Of a DNA stretch of 64,000 bases, positions 9,201-16,920 are shown in pieces; within the stretch, counting starts at the first letter, position 1; the number at the start of each line of letters is the position of its first letter. Where the stretch lies: NCBI GenBank assembly GCA_001749745.1, contig JWTM01000101.1, positions 186,001-250,000 of the forward strand, in the 5' to 3' direction. The position numbers and the translations under genes were made by a program. Source of the DNA: Candidatus Marispirochaeta associata (GTDB lineage: Bacteria > Spirochaetota > Spirochaetia > JC444 > Marispirochaetaceae). The notes under the pieces were generated by a model. The model searched no databases and had not been told where the DNA came from. It saw only the letters and a list, made by a program, of their open reading frames with translations.

Positions 9201-9729
9201 CGGTTCGGTCGACCTGGGATTCGCGCCGTTGAGTGAGGAATCAGCGGCCGGAAAAAAACTCAAAGGCGGCCAGATCGGTAATCAGCGCCTCCTGGGCCCC
9301 AAGGGCTTCAACTACGATCTCTATCTTCAAGATTTTCGAGAGGGGCATATCGGCATCATGAAATCCCTAATGCGGGTATCGGCCCAGTTCAATGCGGTTC
9401 ATGCGGCCATTCTCGGCTTCGACGAGGAGGGGCTGAACAGTCAGTATACCCTCGGAATGGATGAAACCGGCAATAAACGCCTCCGTTTCGATAAAGCCGA
9501 AGAGCTTTTCCCGCTTTTCCTGGACTATCGGATCATCTATTTGACGAGTTCTCTGGTCGGGGTTCCCTTTTTCGACCAGGCAATCGACGAGCGGGGCAAA
9601 CATTTCATTGAGGGACACCTCTTTCTTCCGGTAGTCTTAAGGGAAATTCCGGCCTATATCTACCTGGCTTTGAAGATGAAGCGCTCCAAAATGGAAGAGT
9701 ATATCGGGATTTTAAACGGTCTTATTTGA
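6232..9729 (+). CDS. Large membrane protein with acidic hexapeptide-repeat domain (unknown function)
   Basis: I do not recognise this 1165-residue protein as a named family. A signal-anchor helix (about residues 8-30) is followed by a region of ~250 residues that would lie outside the membrane and resembles a sensor-type domain in length and position. A second membrane helix spans about 285-310 (LQILLLTLVFLTIFLLIFLI). After a charged, probably coiled-coil stretch (315-430) comes a 234-residue block (447-680) of hexads such as EELDEV and EALEEA, almost free of basic residues, and then an acidic but non-repetitive region. The last ~170 residues (about 1000-1165) look like a folded cytoplasmic domain. 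It is monocistronic between the rplQ terminator and the rny promoter. The topology resembles a membrane receptor, but no catalytic or methylation motif is visible. Confidence 0.85.
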   Translation: MRPGQRISISLLLTVVIFTVFTFLAYSGLFNYIETTIYNSRVSASIQSDLEAKARVIRDFHQGKLTSLLETFSDPIFWQIYRNNESQELIQAVGNAGNQLSGQHPGYLGFRFIDPDGKIWYSSFPGDLRESSATRRVYFLLEDVEPGLEIDSYIVYDSPAYRLDPEGQRFAYLLPVTNTIEEYQGTLVVYLGYTSLLNTMAARNVLEAGRSSRLVGEGVYLFNSGILPDNQSIAEIARLLENHSSEPEQRTIGESGESLFTLFSRPAEDQGVVAYIVSMNQLQLTLPLQILLLTLVFLTIFLLIFLILSFRQDDMSVISERIKRFQYGFLKEYINKSDDIDLSRWRSDLQNQQEAIKKRLLKGIRKAQLEQASEAFDQNWNDVIELLTPDKKSSSPGVDMQNLEQILEKVLERQRHLESSIAAGPSRTQDKPRLESAPTPQVAEPAEELDEAEALEEVEESGEAEELDEVEALEEAEELDEVEALEEAEELEEVEELDEAEALEEVEELGEAEELDEVEALEEAEELDEAEALEEVEELGETEELDEVEALEEVEELDEVEALEEAEELDEAEALEEVEELGEAEELGEAEELDEVEALEEVEELDEAEALEEVEEIGEAEELGEAEELDEVEALEEAEELDEAEALEDVEELGEAEELDEVEALEEAEALNELEALEEPEIPELVYQQEQYELVRLEEAQDLQGPDEEDLAEAEMLEEVDESPEATGLYSDMFFADEDAFDLEALFRRPEDLGDIGVFEDAYDEEAVEELDELEDDTAEDEGLEAAQQPLPEEAQKKSDFPVEELHEPSEDEIELLSAAKRAHGDTHISVRPLDSEPFEILEELPEIDAGRESAELQPVDLRDKDGLAYRSIDRDFSYAPISVGSGTLSLHEDLPSQLLLVGTVDSTEVDKLVSQVIEPGSCEIYPFAAFLPQEEKVEEAIEEKDGVFRIREEVYSTSKSGERKEFKELVDSVLRSESGDESIDSIFSSGSVDLGFAPLSEESAAGKKLKGGQIGNQRLLGPKGFNYDLYLQDFREGHIGIMKSLMRVSAQFNAVHAAILGFDEEGLNSQYTLGMDETGNKRLRFDKAEELFPLFLDYRIIYLTSSLVGVPFFDQAIDERGKHFIEGHLFLPVVLREIPAYIYLALKMKRSKMEEYIGILNGLI
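7570..8271 (+). repeat. Coding tandem repeat, 39 units of 18 bp (acidic hexapeptides)
   Basis: Thirty-nine consecutive in-frame 18-base units encode hexapeptides of the form E-[EA]-L-x-E-[AV], for example EELDEA, EALEEV and EELGEA. Units alternate in 12- and 18-residue higher-order groups, and long stretches are nearly identical at the DNA level. The codons used (GAG, GAA, CTC, GCC) leave the opposite strand open as well, which explains the long antisense frames here. Such a tract can expand or shrink in frame. Confidence 0.95.
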
Positions 9730-9775
9730 TAGTAAATATCAATAAAACCCTCTTTTTTTCAGAAATTCAATTTGC

Positions 9776-9803
9776 TTGACAAATGTGTTGCAATATTTAT
9801 AAT
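9776..9803 (+). promoter_or_regulatory. Consensus sigma70-type promoter of rny
   Basis: Exact TTGACA (9776-9781), 16-base spacer and exact TATAAT (9798-9803). A GGAGG site at 9823-9827 precedes the ATG at 9835. The promoter overlaps a possible earlier in-frame ATG at 9772, which argues against that earlier start. Confidence 0.88.
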
Positions 9804-9834
9804 TATGCTTACATTTGCATCTGGAGGAAGAAGC

Positions 9835-11364
9835 ATGAGTCTATTGCTTAGTATCATTCTTCCTCTCGTTGGTATAATTCTAGGTTGGACGATTAGATGG
9901 GTCTATGCCCGATTCCAGCTCTCTTCTGTTGAACAGAGGGCTGAACGCTTAAGTCAGGATGCTATTCGGGAAGCCGAAGCACGTAAACGGGAACTTCTAC
10001 TTGAAACAAAAGATCAGCTCCTCAAGGAGCGGAACAGCCAGGAACGAGAGTTTCGGGAGAGAAGAAACGAGTTACAACGTCTGGACAGACGTCTGCAGCA
10101 GAGAGAAGAAAACTTAGAAAAGAAACAGAGCTTGCTTGAACGCCAGAAGCAGGAACTTACCGATCGAGAGGGGAAACTAGAACAGGAAGAGGCGCAGATT
10201 GCGCAGAAGATAGAACAGTGGCGGGACGAACTGGAGAAGATCGCCGGCATGACCTCGGAAGAGGCCAAGAAGCTGATCATGAACTCCATGGAAAACGAAG
10301 CTCGTCATGACGCTCAGGTTATTATCAACAAGATTGAACAGGAAGCCACCGCAACGGCCGACAAGAAGGCCCGGGATATCCTGATCACGACTATCCAGCG
10401 CCTCTCTACGGAGGTGAGCTCGGAGATTACCGTCGCTTCAGTGAGTCTACCCAATGACGAGATGAAGGGGCGGATCATCGGCCGGGAGGGGCGGAATATC
10501 CGGACCCTTGAGACCCTTACCGGTGTGGATGTGATTATCGACGATACCCCGGAAGCGGTCGTGATCTCCTGTTTCGATCCTATCCGCAAAGAGATTGCCC
10601 GGCGTTCTCTGGAGCGTCTGATAACCGACGGGCGGATCCACCCGGCTCGAATCGAAGAGGTGGTTCAGAAGGTTACCAAGGAGATCAGTCAGATCATCTA
10701 CGAGGAGGGCGAGAAGGTCCTCTTCGATCTGGGGGTCCATAACATGAGTCAGGAGTGTGTTCGGGCTCTGGGACGCCTTCATTTCCGGACCAGCTATGGG
10801 CAGAATGTGCTTAATCACTCGAAAGAGGTTGCTATCCTCGCCGGAATGCTCGCCGCAGAGGTGGGAGCCGACCGGGAGATCGCCAAGCGCGGCGCCCTGC
10901 TCCACGACATCGGCAAGGGAATCGAGACCGACGGCGACGGCAATCATGCCGAGCTCGGTATGGATCTCGCCCGCAAGAACGGTGAGGATAATCGGGTCAT
11001 CAATGCCATCGGCTCGCATCATAACGATATCGAACCCAACAGCGTCGAGTCTATTCTGGTACAGATTGCCGATGCGATCTCCGCCGCCCGGCCCGGCGCT
11101 AGGCGGGAGACCCTGAACAACTATATCAAGCGCTTGGAGAACCTCGAGCGGATCGCCGGCGAGTTCGACGGAGTCGAGAAGACCTTTGCCATCCAGGCCG
11201 GACGGGAACTCAGAATCATGGTCAACCATGATAAGATCGGCGACGATAAGGCCAAGGATCTCGCTAAGGAGATAGCCAAGAAGATCGAGTCGGAGCTCAG
11301 GTATCCGGGTCGAATCAAAGTAACGATCATTCGCGAGACCCGGGTCGTCGAGTACGCCCGTTGA
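9835..11364 (+). CDS. rny: Ribonuclease Y
   Basis: Membrane-anchored endoribonuclease that initiates mRNA decay in many bacteria lacking RNase E. From ATG 9835 the product has 509 residues, close to the usual ~515. An N-terminal membrane helix (SLLLSIILPLVGIILGWTI) is followed by a long charged coiled coil, a KH domain (GRIIGREGRNIRTLETLTGV) and an HD domain with the metal-binding HDIGKG at about residues 357-362. I chose this start because it has a good Shine-Dalgarno sequence and lies just downstream of the promoter. ymdB follows, as in Bacillus. Confidence 0.97.
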   Translation: MSLLLSIILPLVGIILGWTIRWVYARFQLSSVEQRAERLSQDAIREAEARKRELLLETKDQLLKERNSQEREFRERRNELQRLDRRLQQREENLEKKQSLLERQKQELTDREGKLEQEEAQIAQKIEQWRDELEKIAGMTSEEAKKLIMNSMENEARHDAQVIINKIEQEATATADKKARDILITTIQRLSTEVSSEITVASVSLPNDEMKGRIIGREGRNIRTLETLTGVDVIIDDTPEAVVISCFDPIRKEIARRSLERLITDGRIHPARIEEVVQKVTKEISQIIYEEGEKVLFDLGVHNMSQECVRALGRLHFRTSYGQNVLNHSKEVAILAGMLAAEVGADREIAKRGALLHDIGKGIETDGDGNHAELGMDLARKNGEDNRVINAIGSHHNDIEPNSVESILVQIADAISAARPGARRETLNNYIKRLENLERIAGEFDGVEKTFAIQAGRELRIMVNHDKIGDDKAKDLAKEIAKKIESELRYPGRIKVTIIRETRVVEYAR

Positions 11365-11424
11365 TCCTCGCAAAACAAGAGAAAGGATAGAGCGCTGTCT
11401 GCTATTCATTATCTAAACGCTCTG

Positions 11425-12195
11425 GTGCTCGGCGACATTATCGGTCAGCCGGGTATCAGGGCGCTTTTTATTCATCTTAAGCAGTTAATTCGGGATACCT
11501 CCGCCAATCTGGTGGTGATCAATGGCGAGAACTCCGCCGACGGCTTCGGTATTACGCCGCAGATCGCCGGTCAGCTCTTCGGCCTGGGGGTGGATGTGAT
11601 CACCACCGGCAACCACGTCTGGCAGAAGAAGGAGATCCTGCCCTACCTGGACGAGAACGAGCGTATTCTCAGACCTGCAAACTATCCTCCCGGTACCGTG
11701 GGGAGGGGTGTCGTACAGCTCGAGGTCAAGGGAATGCCGGTTGCCGTGGTCAACCTCCAGGGGCGGCAGCATATGTATGCCACCGACTGCCCCTTTAGGA
11801 CCGCCGACGATATTCTCAAGAAGCTCGACGGCAAGGCCAAATCGGTCATTGTCGATTTTCATGCCGAAGAGGTGATGGAGAAGGAAGCCCTTGCTTATTA
11901 CCTGGACGGCCGAGTGACGGCGGTCGTGGGAACTCACACCCATGTACAGACCGCCGACGAGCGTATTCTGAAAGGCGGTACCGCCTATATCACCGACCTG
12001 GGGATGACCGGTCCCGGGGAGAGCGTCATCGGAGTGGGGCCGGAGACGGCGATCGAACGTTCCCTGTCGCAGATGCCCTTGAAGATGGAGGTCGCCGATC
12101 ACGAAGCGGCTATCCGCGGAGTACAGCTCAAGATCGATCCGGAGACCGGGAAGTGCGCCTCTATTGAACGCGTGCTGGTTCGCTCGAGCGTCTAA
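11425..12195 (+). CDS. ymdB: YmdB-family metallophosphoesterase
   Basis: Member of the calcineurin-like TIGR00282/YmdB family; in Bacillus the protein is a phosphodiesterase encoded next to rny and linked to RNA and cyclic-nucleotide metabolism. Motifs seen: GDIIGQPG near the start, NGENSADGFG, TTGNHVW and GTHTHVQTADERI, which carry the metal ligands. The coordinates use the first standard start, GTG at 11425, giving 256 residues. That start has no Shine-Dalgarno sequence and cuts into the first beta strand. The frame stays open upstream, and a CTG at 11395 preceded by AAAGGA is a plausible real start (about 266 residues). Confidence 0.93.
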   Translation: MLGDIIGQPGIRALFIHLKQLIRDTSANLVVINGENSADGFGITPQIAGQLFGLGVDVITTGNHVWQKKEILPYLDENERILRPANYPPGTVGRGVVQLEVKGMPVAVVNLQGRQHMYATDCPFRTADDILKKLDGKAKSVIVDFHAEEVMEKEALAYYLDGRVTAVVGTHTHVQTADERILKGGTAYITDLGMTGPGESVIGVGPETAIERSLSQMPLKMEVADHEAAIRGVQLKIDPETGKCASIERVLVRSSV

Positions 12196-12204
12196 TCGGT
12201 TCTG

Positions 12205-13002
12205 ATGGCCTCTGTTCGGCGCCGACCGCTACTAACTCTTCTTCAGGAACGCTTCCCGGACTCCTCCAAGGAGGAGCTCTTCGCCCGCATCCTCTGCGGC
12301 GAGGTGCTGCTTGCAGGCGGAGTATGTCGCGATCCGAAACAGTCGGTCTCTCGGGATGCCGAAATCGAGTTTCTCAGTAAGAGCTACGTAAGTCGCGGCG
12401 GCGAGAAGCTCGCCTCCGCCTACGCCGCTTGGGAGTTCCCCATCGCCGGGAAGGTCTTCGTCGACGCGGGTGCGTCCACCGGGGGCTTTACCGACTTCCT
12501 GTTGCAGCACGGCGCACAGCGGGTGCATGCCGTCGATGTGGGCTACAATCAGCTCGATTTCAGGCTCCGTACCGACAGCCGGGTTATCAACCACGAACGG
12601 ACCAATATCCTCGATCTGAAAGAGCTTGATCCGGAACCGGATGCCGCGGTAGGGGATCTCTCCTTTCGATCCCTGCGCCGGGCGGCGGCCCATACCCTTA
12701 AACTGACCCGTGAAGGTTGGGGAGTATTCCTCTTGAAACCGCAGTTCGAGTTGGGCGGCGCAGAGCGTGAGTTCGACGGCGTTGTGAGCGATCAGGGGCA
12801 GCTGGGTCGAGTAGTGCTGGCTACCCTCGAAGATTTAGCCTCCGAGGGGCTCAGTCCCGAGTCGATCATCCCCGCGGGCATCAAGGGCCGTAAGGGAAAT
12901 CAGGAGTATCTGCTGCGGCTGCGGTTCGCTAACGAAGCCGAGGAGCTAATCCGTAAGCAGGCTTTGATGCTCTGGGAGGGGCTTTTCGGCCCTCAATCCT
13001 AG
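12205..13002 (+). CDS. tlyA: TlyA-family rRNA 2'-O-methyltransferase (hemolysin A family)
   Basis: Protein of 265 residues. Residues 1-60 form an S4 RNA-binding domain (SRDAEIEFLSKSYVSRGGEK), followed by an FtsJ-like SAM-dependent methyltransferase domain with the cofactor loop DAGASTGGFTDFLLQHGA and the FLLKPQFELGG motif that carries a catalytic lysine. TlyA of mycobacteria methylates 16S and 23S rRNA; some relatives are called hemolysins, but the rRNA role is better supported. It follows ymdB by nine bases, so it is probably in the rny operon. It ends convergently with the GerMN gene, overlapping it by four bases. Confidence 0.94.
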   Translation: MASVRRRPLLTLLQERFPDSSKEELFARILCGEVLLAGGVCRDPKQSVSRDAEIEFLSKSYVSRGGEKLASAYAAWEFPIAGKVFVDAGASTGGFTDFLLQHGAQRVHAVDVGYNQLDFRLRTDSRVINHERTNILDLKELDPEPDAAVGDLSFRSLRRAAAHTLKLTREGWGVFLLKPQFELGGAEREFDGVVSDQGQLGRVVLATLEDLASEGLSPESIIPAGIKGRKGNQEYLLRLRFANEAEELIRKQALMLWEGLFGPQS

Positions 13003-13787
13003 AGCGACTCCCGGGAGAGGGGCTTTCCGATATAGAGGCCCTCCGGATTGAGGTACTGCTGCTTTTGACCGTCGATCAGGAACTGCACCTGGGATACGGT
13101 GGCAAACTCCGTGGCCGTATAGATCAGCTGCTTCAACTGCAGTACGGAGCCTTCGTAACCGAAGGCGTTGAAACGAAACTCCTCGGACATATCGATATAA
13201 GCGATCCCGTCCTTGACGATCACCGAGCGGATTGTCGCATCCCCCGGGATGAGGGAGATCAGATTTTGATTTAGTTCGGAGCCCGAAGGTCCCTCTAAGA
13301 GCGCCCTGAGGGTATCGGTCAGCGGGGAGTCGACATAATAGACCGGCCGAACAATCCGGCGGAGCTCGCCCTTGCTCCCGTCGTGGAAAACAAAGTAGAG
13401 GGCCGCCCGGCGCACCCGTCGTTCCTCGACGTTCGTATTCTCCGTGCTGTTGGAAGAGGAGCTGTTCTCGGGAACCACCTCAAGGGCGATCACCTCCTCC
13501 GGTTCGGAGGACTCAAGCTCATCGGGACTCGTTTCCTCCGGCGCTTCGGGAGTTTCCGCTTCAGGAGTCTCCAGTGCGGGTGCGGGCTCCTCGCGGCTGC
13601 TCTCCGGCTCTTCCCCGCGGCGTTCTATCTCGGGCTCCTCGCGGCTGGTGCTGATCACGTCGATAAAGCCGGTGGTCTCGAGCACCGTCTCTATCCGTTT
13701 GCGGTTGAAGAGAAATATTACCAGTACCAGCAAGATCAGGGCTATCCAAAAGAGGCATCCTAAGGATGTCTTCCGTTTCTGTTTCAT
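12999..13787 (-). CDS. GerMN-domain membrane protein
   Basis: From ATG at 13787 the product has 262 residues: a cytoplasmic basic start, a membrane helix (GCLFWIALILLVLVIFLF), a low-complexity Glu/Pro/Ser linker and a C-terminal GerMN domain (from about RRAALYFVFHDGSKGELR to LIDGQKQQYLN). GerMN domains occur in spore-germination proteins and in many non-sporulating bacteria as envelope proteins of unclear role. A TTG at 13829 would add 14 residues, but it lies inside the ptsI promoter region and has no Shine-Dalgarno sequence. It diverges from ptsI with 69 bases between the starts. Confidence 0.85.
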   Translation of the reverse strand: MKQKRKTSLGCLFWIALILLVLVIFLFNRKRIETVLETTGFIDVISTSREEPEIERRGEEPESSREEPAPALETPEAETPEAPEETSPDELESSEPEEVIALEVVPENSSSSNSTENTNVEERRVRRAALYFVFHDGSKGELRRIVRPVYYVDSPLTDTLRALLEGPSGSELNQNLISLIPGDATIRSVIVKDGIAYIDMSEEFRFNAFGYEGSVLQLKQLIYTATEFATVSQVQFLIDGQKQQYLNPEGLYIGKPLSRESL

Positions 13788-13818
13788 ACTCTTCTTATCG
13801 ACCTTTCTGCTTCCATAT

Positions 13819-13847
13819 TTGACAGTCAACTCAAAAGGACGTATAGT
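13819..13847 (+). promoter_or_regulatory. sigma70-type promoter of ptsI placed at the start codon
   Basis: TTGACA at 13819-13824, 17-base spacer and TATAGT at 13842-13847. The ATG of ptsI is at 13857, nine bases after the -10 element, so the transcript should begin at or within about three bases of the start codon. The only Shine-Dalgarno-like AAGGA (13835-13839) lies inside the promoter, upstream of any likely start site. Confidence 0.82.
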
Positions 13848-13856
13848 GATCTCTGC

Positions 13857-15605
13857 ATGAGAGAACTGACGGGAATTTCAGCTTCTCCGGGCATAACTAT
13901 CGGCCGCGTATTCCTTTACATCGACGATGCCTTTACCGTTCCGCGTTATGATGTGAAAGAGTCCGAACTCGACCGGGAGTATGAACGCTTCCAAGAAGCC
14001 CTGGAGAAAGCAACTCAAGAGATCATAGACCTCAAGGAGCAGACCTCCTCTCAGATGGAGGGGCAGGAGAACCAATTCCTCGATGCCCATATCCTTATGA
14101 TACAGGATCCGGACTTCGCTGACCAGATTAAGCGTAATTTGGCCGAAAAGAAGGAGAATGTCGAGTGGATCCTGCACCAGACAATCGAAGGGGTAATCAG
14201 TAAGCTCGCCAGCTCTCAGGATAGCTATATCTCCGAACGCTCGGTCGATATACACGACGTCTCTAAGCGGGTGCTGAACCACCTGATGTACCGGGATCGG
14301 ATCTCCTTAGCGGATCTGGAGACCGAGGTTATCCTGGTCACCCATAATCTTCTCCCGTCGGATGCATTGGCCATGAACTCCCGGATGGTCAAGGGCATCG
14401 CCATGGATGCCGGAGGGAAGACCTCCCACACCGCTATCCTGGCGCGAGCCTTCGAGATTCCGGCCGTTTTGGGACTCTCCTCGATAAGCCGCATCGCCCG
14501 TACGGGGGATCAGATCATTATCGACGGAAACCGGGGCAAGGTGATTGTCGATCCCGATCAGGCGACCCTTAAACGCTATAACGATATCCTCAAGGAGTGG
14601 CAGCAGCGGGAGGTGCAGCTCTCGGCCCTGAACAAGCTCCCCGCCGAGACCCGGGACGGGAAACTGATCAGCCTGCAGGCCAACATCGAGGTTCCCGAAG
14701 AGACCGAAGCCCTGTTGGCTCACGGAGCGGACGGCATCGGTCTCTACCGTTCGGAGTTCCTCTTCATGCAGTCCGACGGCCTCTCCTCCGAGGAGAAGCA
14801 GTACGAATCCTACTCTCGGGTAGTGGAAGCCCTGGATGGCAAACCGGTTACTATCCGAACCCTCGATGTGGGGGGCGATAAGGCGATTCCCGGTTTCGAG
14901 CAGCAGAACGAGAAGAATCCTATTCTAGGCTGGCGGGCGGTCCGCTTCTGCCTATCCCGGACCGAACTATTCAAGACTCAGCTGCGGGCGCTCCTCAGGG
15001 CCTCGGCCCACGGAGATCTGCGCATCATGTTTCCCATGATCTCCGGCGTCGAGGAGCTCGAGAAGGTCCTGCTCCTGTTGGAGGAGGCTAAGGATGAGTG
15101 TCGCAGTCGAAATCAGCCCTTCAACGAAGAGATTCAGACCGGTATCATGATCGAGGTGCCCTCGGCGGCGATGACCACCGACATCCTGGCCCGGAAGGTC
15201 GACTTCTTCTCGATCGGTACCAACGACCTGATTCAATACACCATTGCCGTCGACCGGGGGAACGAACGGATCGCCTATCTCTACGAACCCTTTCACCCGG
15301 GAGTCTTAAGGCTGATCAAAACCGTAATCGACAACGCCCACGCCGCCGGCATTCCGGTAAGCATGTGCGGCGAGATGGCCGGCGATCCGATGGCCTCGGT
15401 TATCCTCCTCGGCTTAGGGCTAGATATCTACAGTATGTCCTCCTTCGGAATACCGGAAGTTAAGCAGATCATCCGATCGATCTCGATGATTGAGGCCGAA
15501 GAACTGGTGGGAGAGATAATGGAAATGAAATCCTACGCCGAGATCGATCAACATGTTACTGGATGGATGAATGCACGCTACAATCTCGAACGTTTCACCG
15601 GCTAA
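13857..15605 (+). CDS. ptsI: Phosphoenolpyruvate-protein phosphotransferase (PTS enzyme I)
   Basis: Protein of 582 residues. It transfers phosphate from PEP to HPr as the first step of the sugar phosphotransferase system. Domains in order: N-terminal HPr-binding domain; swivelling domain with the phospho-histidine in GGKTSHTAILAR (His191); and a PEP-binding TIM barrel with TLDVGGDKAIPGF, SIGTNDLIQYTIAVDRGN and the catalytic cysteine in VSMCGEMAGD. The start is fixed by the family pattern of a few residues before GISASPGI. The gene overlaps der by 35 bases. HPr is not in this window. Confidence 0.97.
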   Translation: MRELTGISASPGITIGRVFLYIDDAFTVPRYDVKESELDREYERFQEALEKATQEIIDLKEQTSSQMEGQENQFLDAHILMIQDPDFADQIKRNLAEKKENVEWILHQTIEGVISKLASSQDSYISERSVDIHDVSKRVLNHLMYRDRISLADLETEVILVTHNLLPSDALAMNSRMVKGIAMDAGGKTSHTAILARAFEIPAVLGLSSISRIARTGDQIIIDGNRGKVIVDPDQATLKRYNDILKEWQQREVQLSALNKLPAETRDGKLISLQANIEVPEETEALLAHGADGIGLYRSEFLFMQSDGLSSEEKQYESYSRVVEALDGKPVTIRTLDVGGDKAIPGFEQQNEKNPILGWRAVRFCLSRTELFKTQLRALLRASAHGDLRIMFPMISGVEELEKVLLLLEEAKDECRSRNQPFNEEIQTGIMIEVPSAAMTTDILARKVDFFSIGTNDLIQYTIAVDRGNERIAYLYEPFHPGVLRLIKTVIDNAHAAGIPVSMCGEMAGDPMASVILLGLGLDIYSMSSFGIPEVKQIIRSISMIEAEELVGEIMEMKSYAEIDQHVTGWMNARYNLERFTG

Positions 15606-16902
15606 CTTGCCCAAGGTGGTCGTCGTCGGACGGCCTAATGTCGGAAAATCAACCCTTTTCAACCGCCTCATCGGCCACCGTAAGGCTATTACCGATCCTA
15701 CTCCGGGGGTAACCCGCGATCCGGTGGAGGCAAAATGGACGACCGAAGCCGGTCCGGTGATGCTGATCGATACCGGAGGCTACAAACTCGAGCAGGAAGA
15801 GCTCGACAACCTGGTAACCCTGCGCAGCCTCAAAACCTTGAAAGACGCCGACTGCATCGTACTGGTTCTGGATGTGACCGAGGTAACCCCCGAGGACGAA
15901 TCCTTCATGGAGCACCTCAGACCCTACAGCGATCGGGTGATCGTGGCGGTCAACAAGGTCGACTCCGAAACCCGGGAACCCCTGGTGGCCGACTACTACG
16001 CCTACGGATTCGCCCGCATTGTCGGCATCTCCTCCGCTCACGGCAGGGGGATCGGCGAACTCGAGGAGTCGGTGCTCGCCCTCCTGCCGGAGAGTGTGGA
16101 GCAAGGCGAGGAGGAAGTTGCGATCCGGCTGGCGATTCTCGGTAAGCCCAATACCGGCAAGTCGACCCTGGTCAACCGTCTCTGCGGCGACGAGCGTTCC
16201 ATCGTTTCGGATATACCCGGCACGACCCGGGATGTGGTGGAGGGGGAGTTCCGCTTCAAGCATACCCTCTACCGGGTACTCGACACCGCCGGAATCCGGC
16301 GCAAGGGGAAGGTTACCGATTCGGTGGAGTACTACTCGGTAAACCGGGCCATTGCCGCCATCGAGGGGGCGGACATCGTCTTTCTGATGGTCGACTCCCA
16401 GTCGGGCCTGAGCGACCAGGATAAGAAGATCGCCAACCTGGCGGTGCGCCGCGGTCGCGGCGTGGTGCTGGTCCTCAATAAGTGGGACCTGATGTCGGGG
16501 ATGTCCAACGAGGGACAGGCGGTGGAGGATCGGGTCCGCTTTCTTTTTCCGATGCTCGAATTCGCCCCGCTGGTGAGGATCTCCGCCAAGGAGGGGGAGG
16601 GCATAGAGGAGCTCCTCAACAGCGCCTACAAGGTTTGGAAGCAGCTGCATCTCCGAGTCGATACGGGCGAGCTCAACCGCAAGCTGGCGGTTTGGACCGA
16701 GCACTACAATCCCCCCCGGGATAGTCGCGGTCAGTACCGGACGAAATACATCACCCAGGTCTCGGTCAATCCCGTCGCCTTTACCCTCTTCGTGAACCGT
16801 CCGAAAGGCTTTCCCCAGGGCTACCTGCAATACCTGAAGAATCGTCTCCGTAAGGATCTGGGATTCAGCGCGATTCCCTTGGATATACATATTAAGGGCT
16901 AA
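15571..16902 (+). CDS. der: Ribosome-assembly GTPase Der (EngA)
   Basis: Protein of 443 residues with two tandem GTPase domains and a C-terminal KH-like domain, acting in 50S maturation. Domain 1 has P-loop GRPNVGKST, DPTPGVTRD and DTGGY; domain 2 has GKPNTGKST, IVSDIPGTTRD, DTAGI and NKWD. The C-terminal domain is about the last 100 residues. The start at 15571 overlaps ptsI by 35 bases; a TTG at 15607 just after the ptsI stop would give a start right before the first P-loop strand and cannot be excluded. Neither has a strong Shine-Dalgarno sequence. Confidence 0.96.
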   Translation: MHATISNVSPANLPKVVVVGRPNVGKSTLFNRLIGHRKAITDPTPGVTRDPVEAKWTTEAGPVMLIDTGGYKLEQEELDNLVTLRSLKTLKDADCIVLVLDVTEVTPEDESFMEHLRPYSDRVIVAVNKVDSETREPLVADYYAYGFARIVGISSAHGRGIGELEESVLALLPESVEQGEEEVAIRLAILGKPNTGKSTLVNRLCGDERSIVSDIPGTTRDVVEGEFRFKHTLYRVLDTAGIRRKGKVTDSVEYYSVNRAIAAIEGADIVFLMVDSQSGLSDQDKKIANLAVRRGRGVVLVLNKWDLMSGMSNEGQAVEDRVRFLFPMLEFAPLVRISAKEGEGIEELLNSAYKVWKQLHLRVDTGELNRKLAVWTEHYNPPRDSRGQYRTKYITQVSVNPVAFTLFVNRPKGFPQGYLQYLKNRLRKDLGFSAIPLDIHIKG

Positions 16903-16920
16903 GCCGTCGATACTAAGAGT

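Noticed and set aside
9730-9775. Terminator before the rny promoter
   Set aside because: A T-run (9753-9759) exists, but no stable stem stands directly before it.
10447-11409. Minus-strand frame of 320 codons opposite rny
   Set aside because: Shadow of the rny coding sequence; no start signal and no recognisable domain, while RNase Y motifs are complete on the plus strand.
13444-13860. Plus-strand frame of 138 codons opposite the GerMN gene
   Set aside because: It reads the Glu/Pro/Ser linker of the GerMN protein in antisense; the minus frame has a membrane helix and a known domain.
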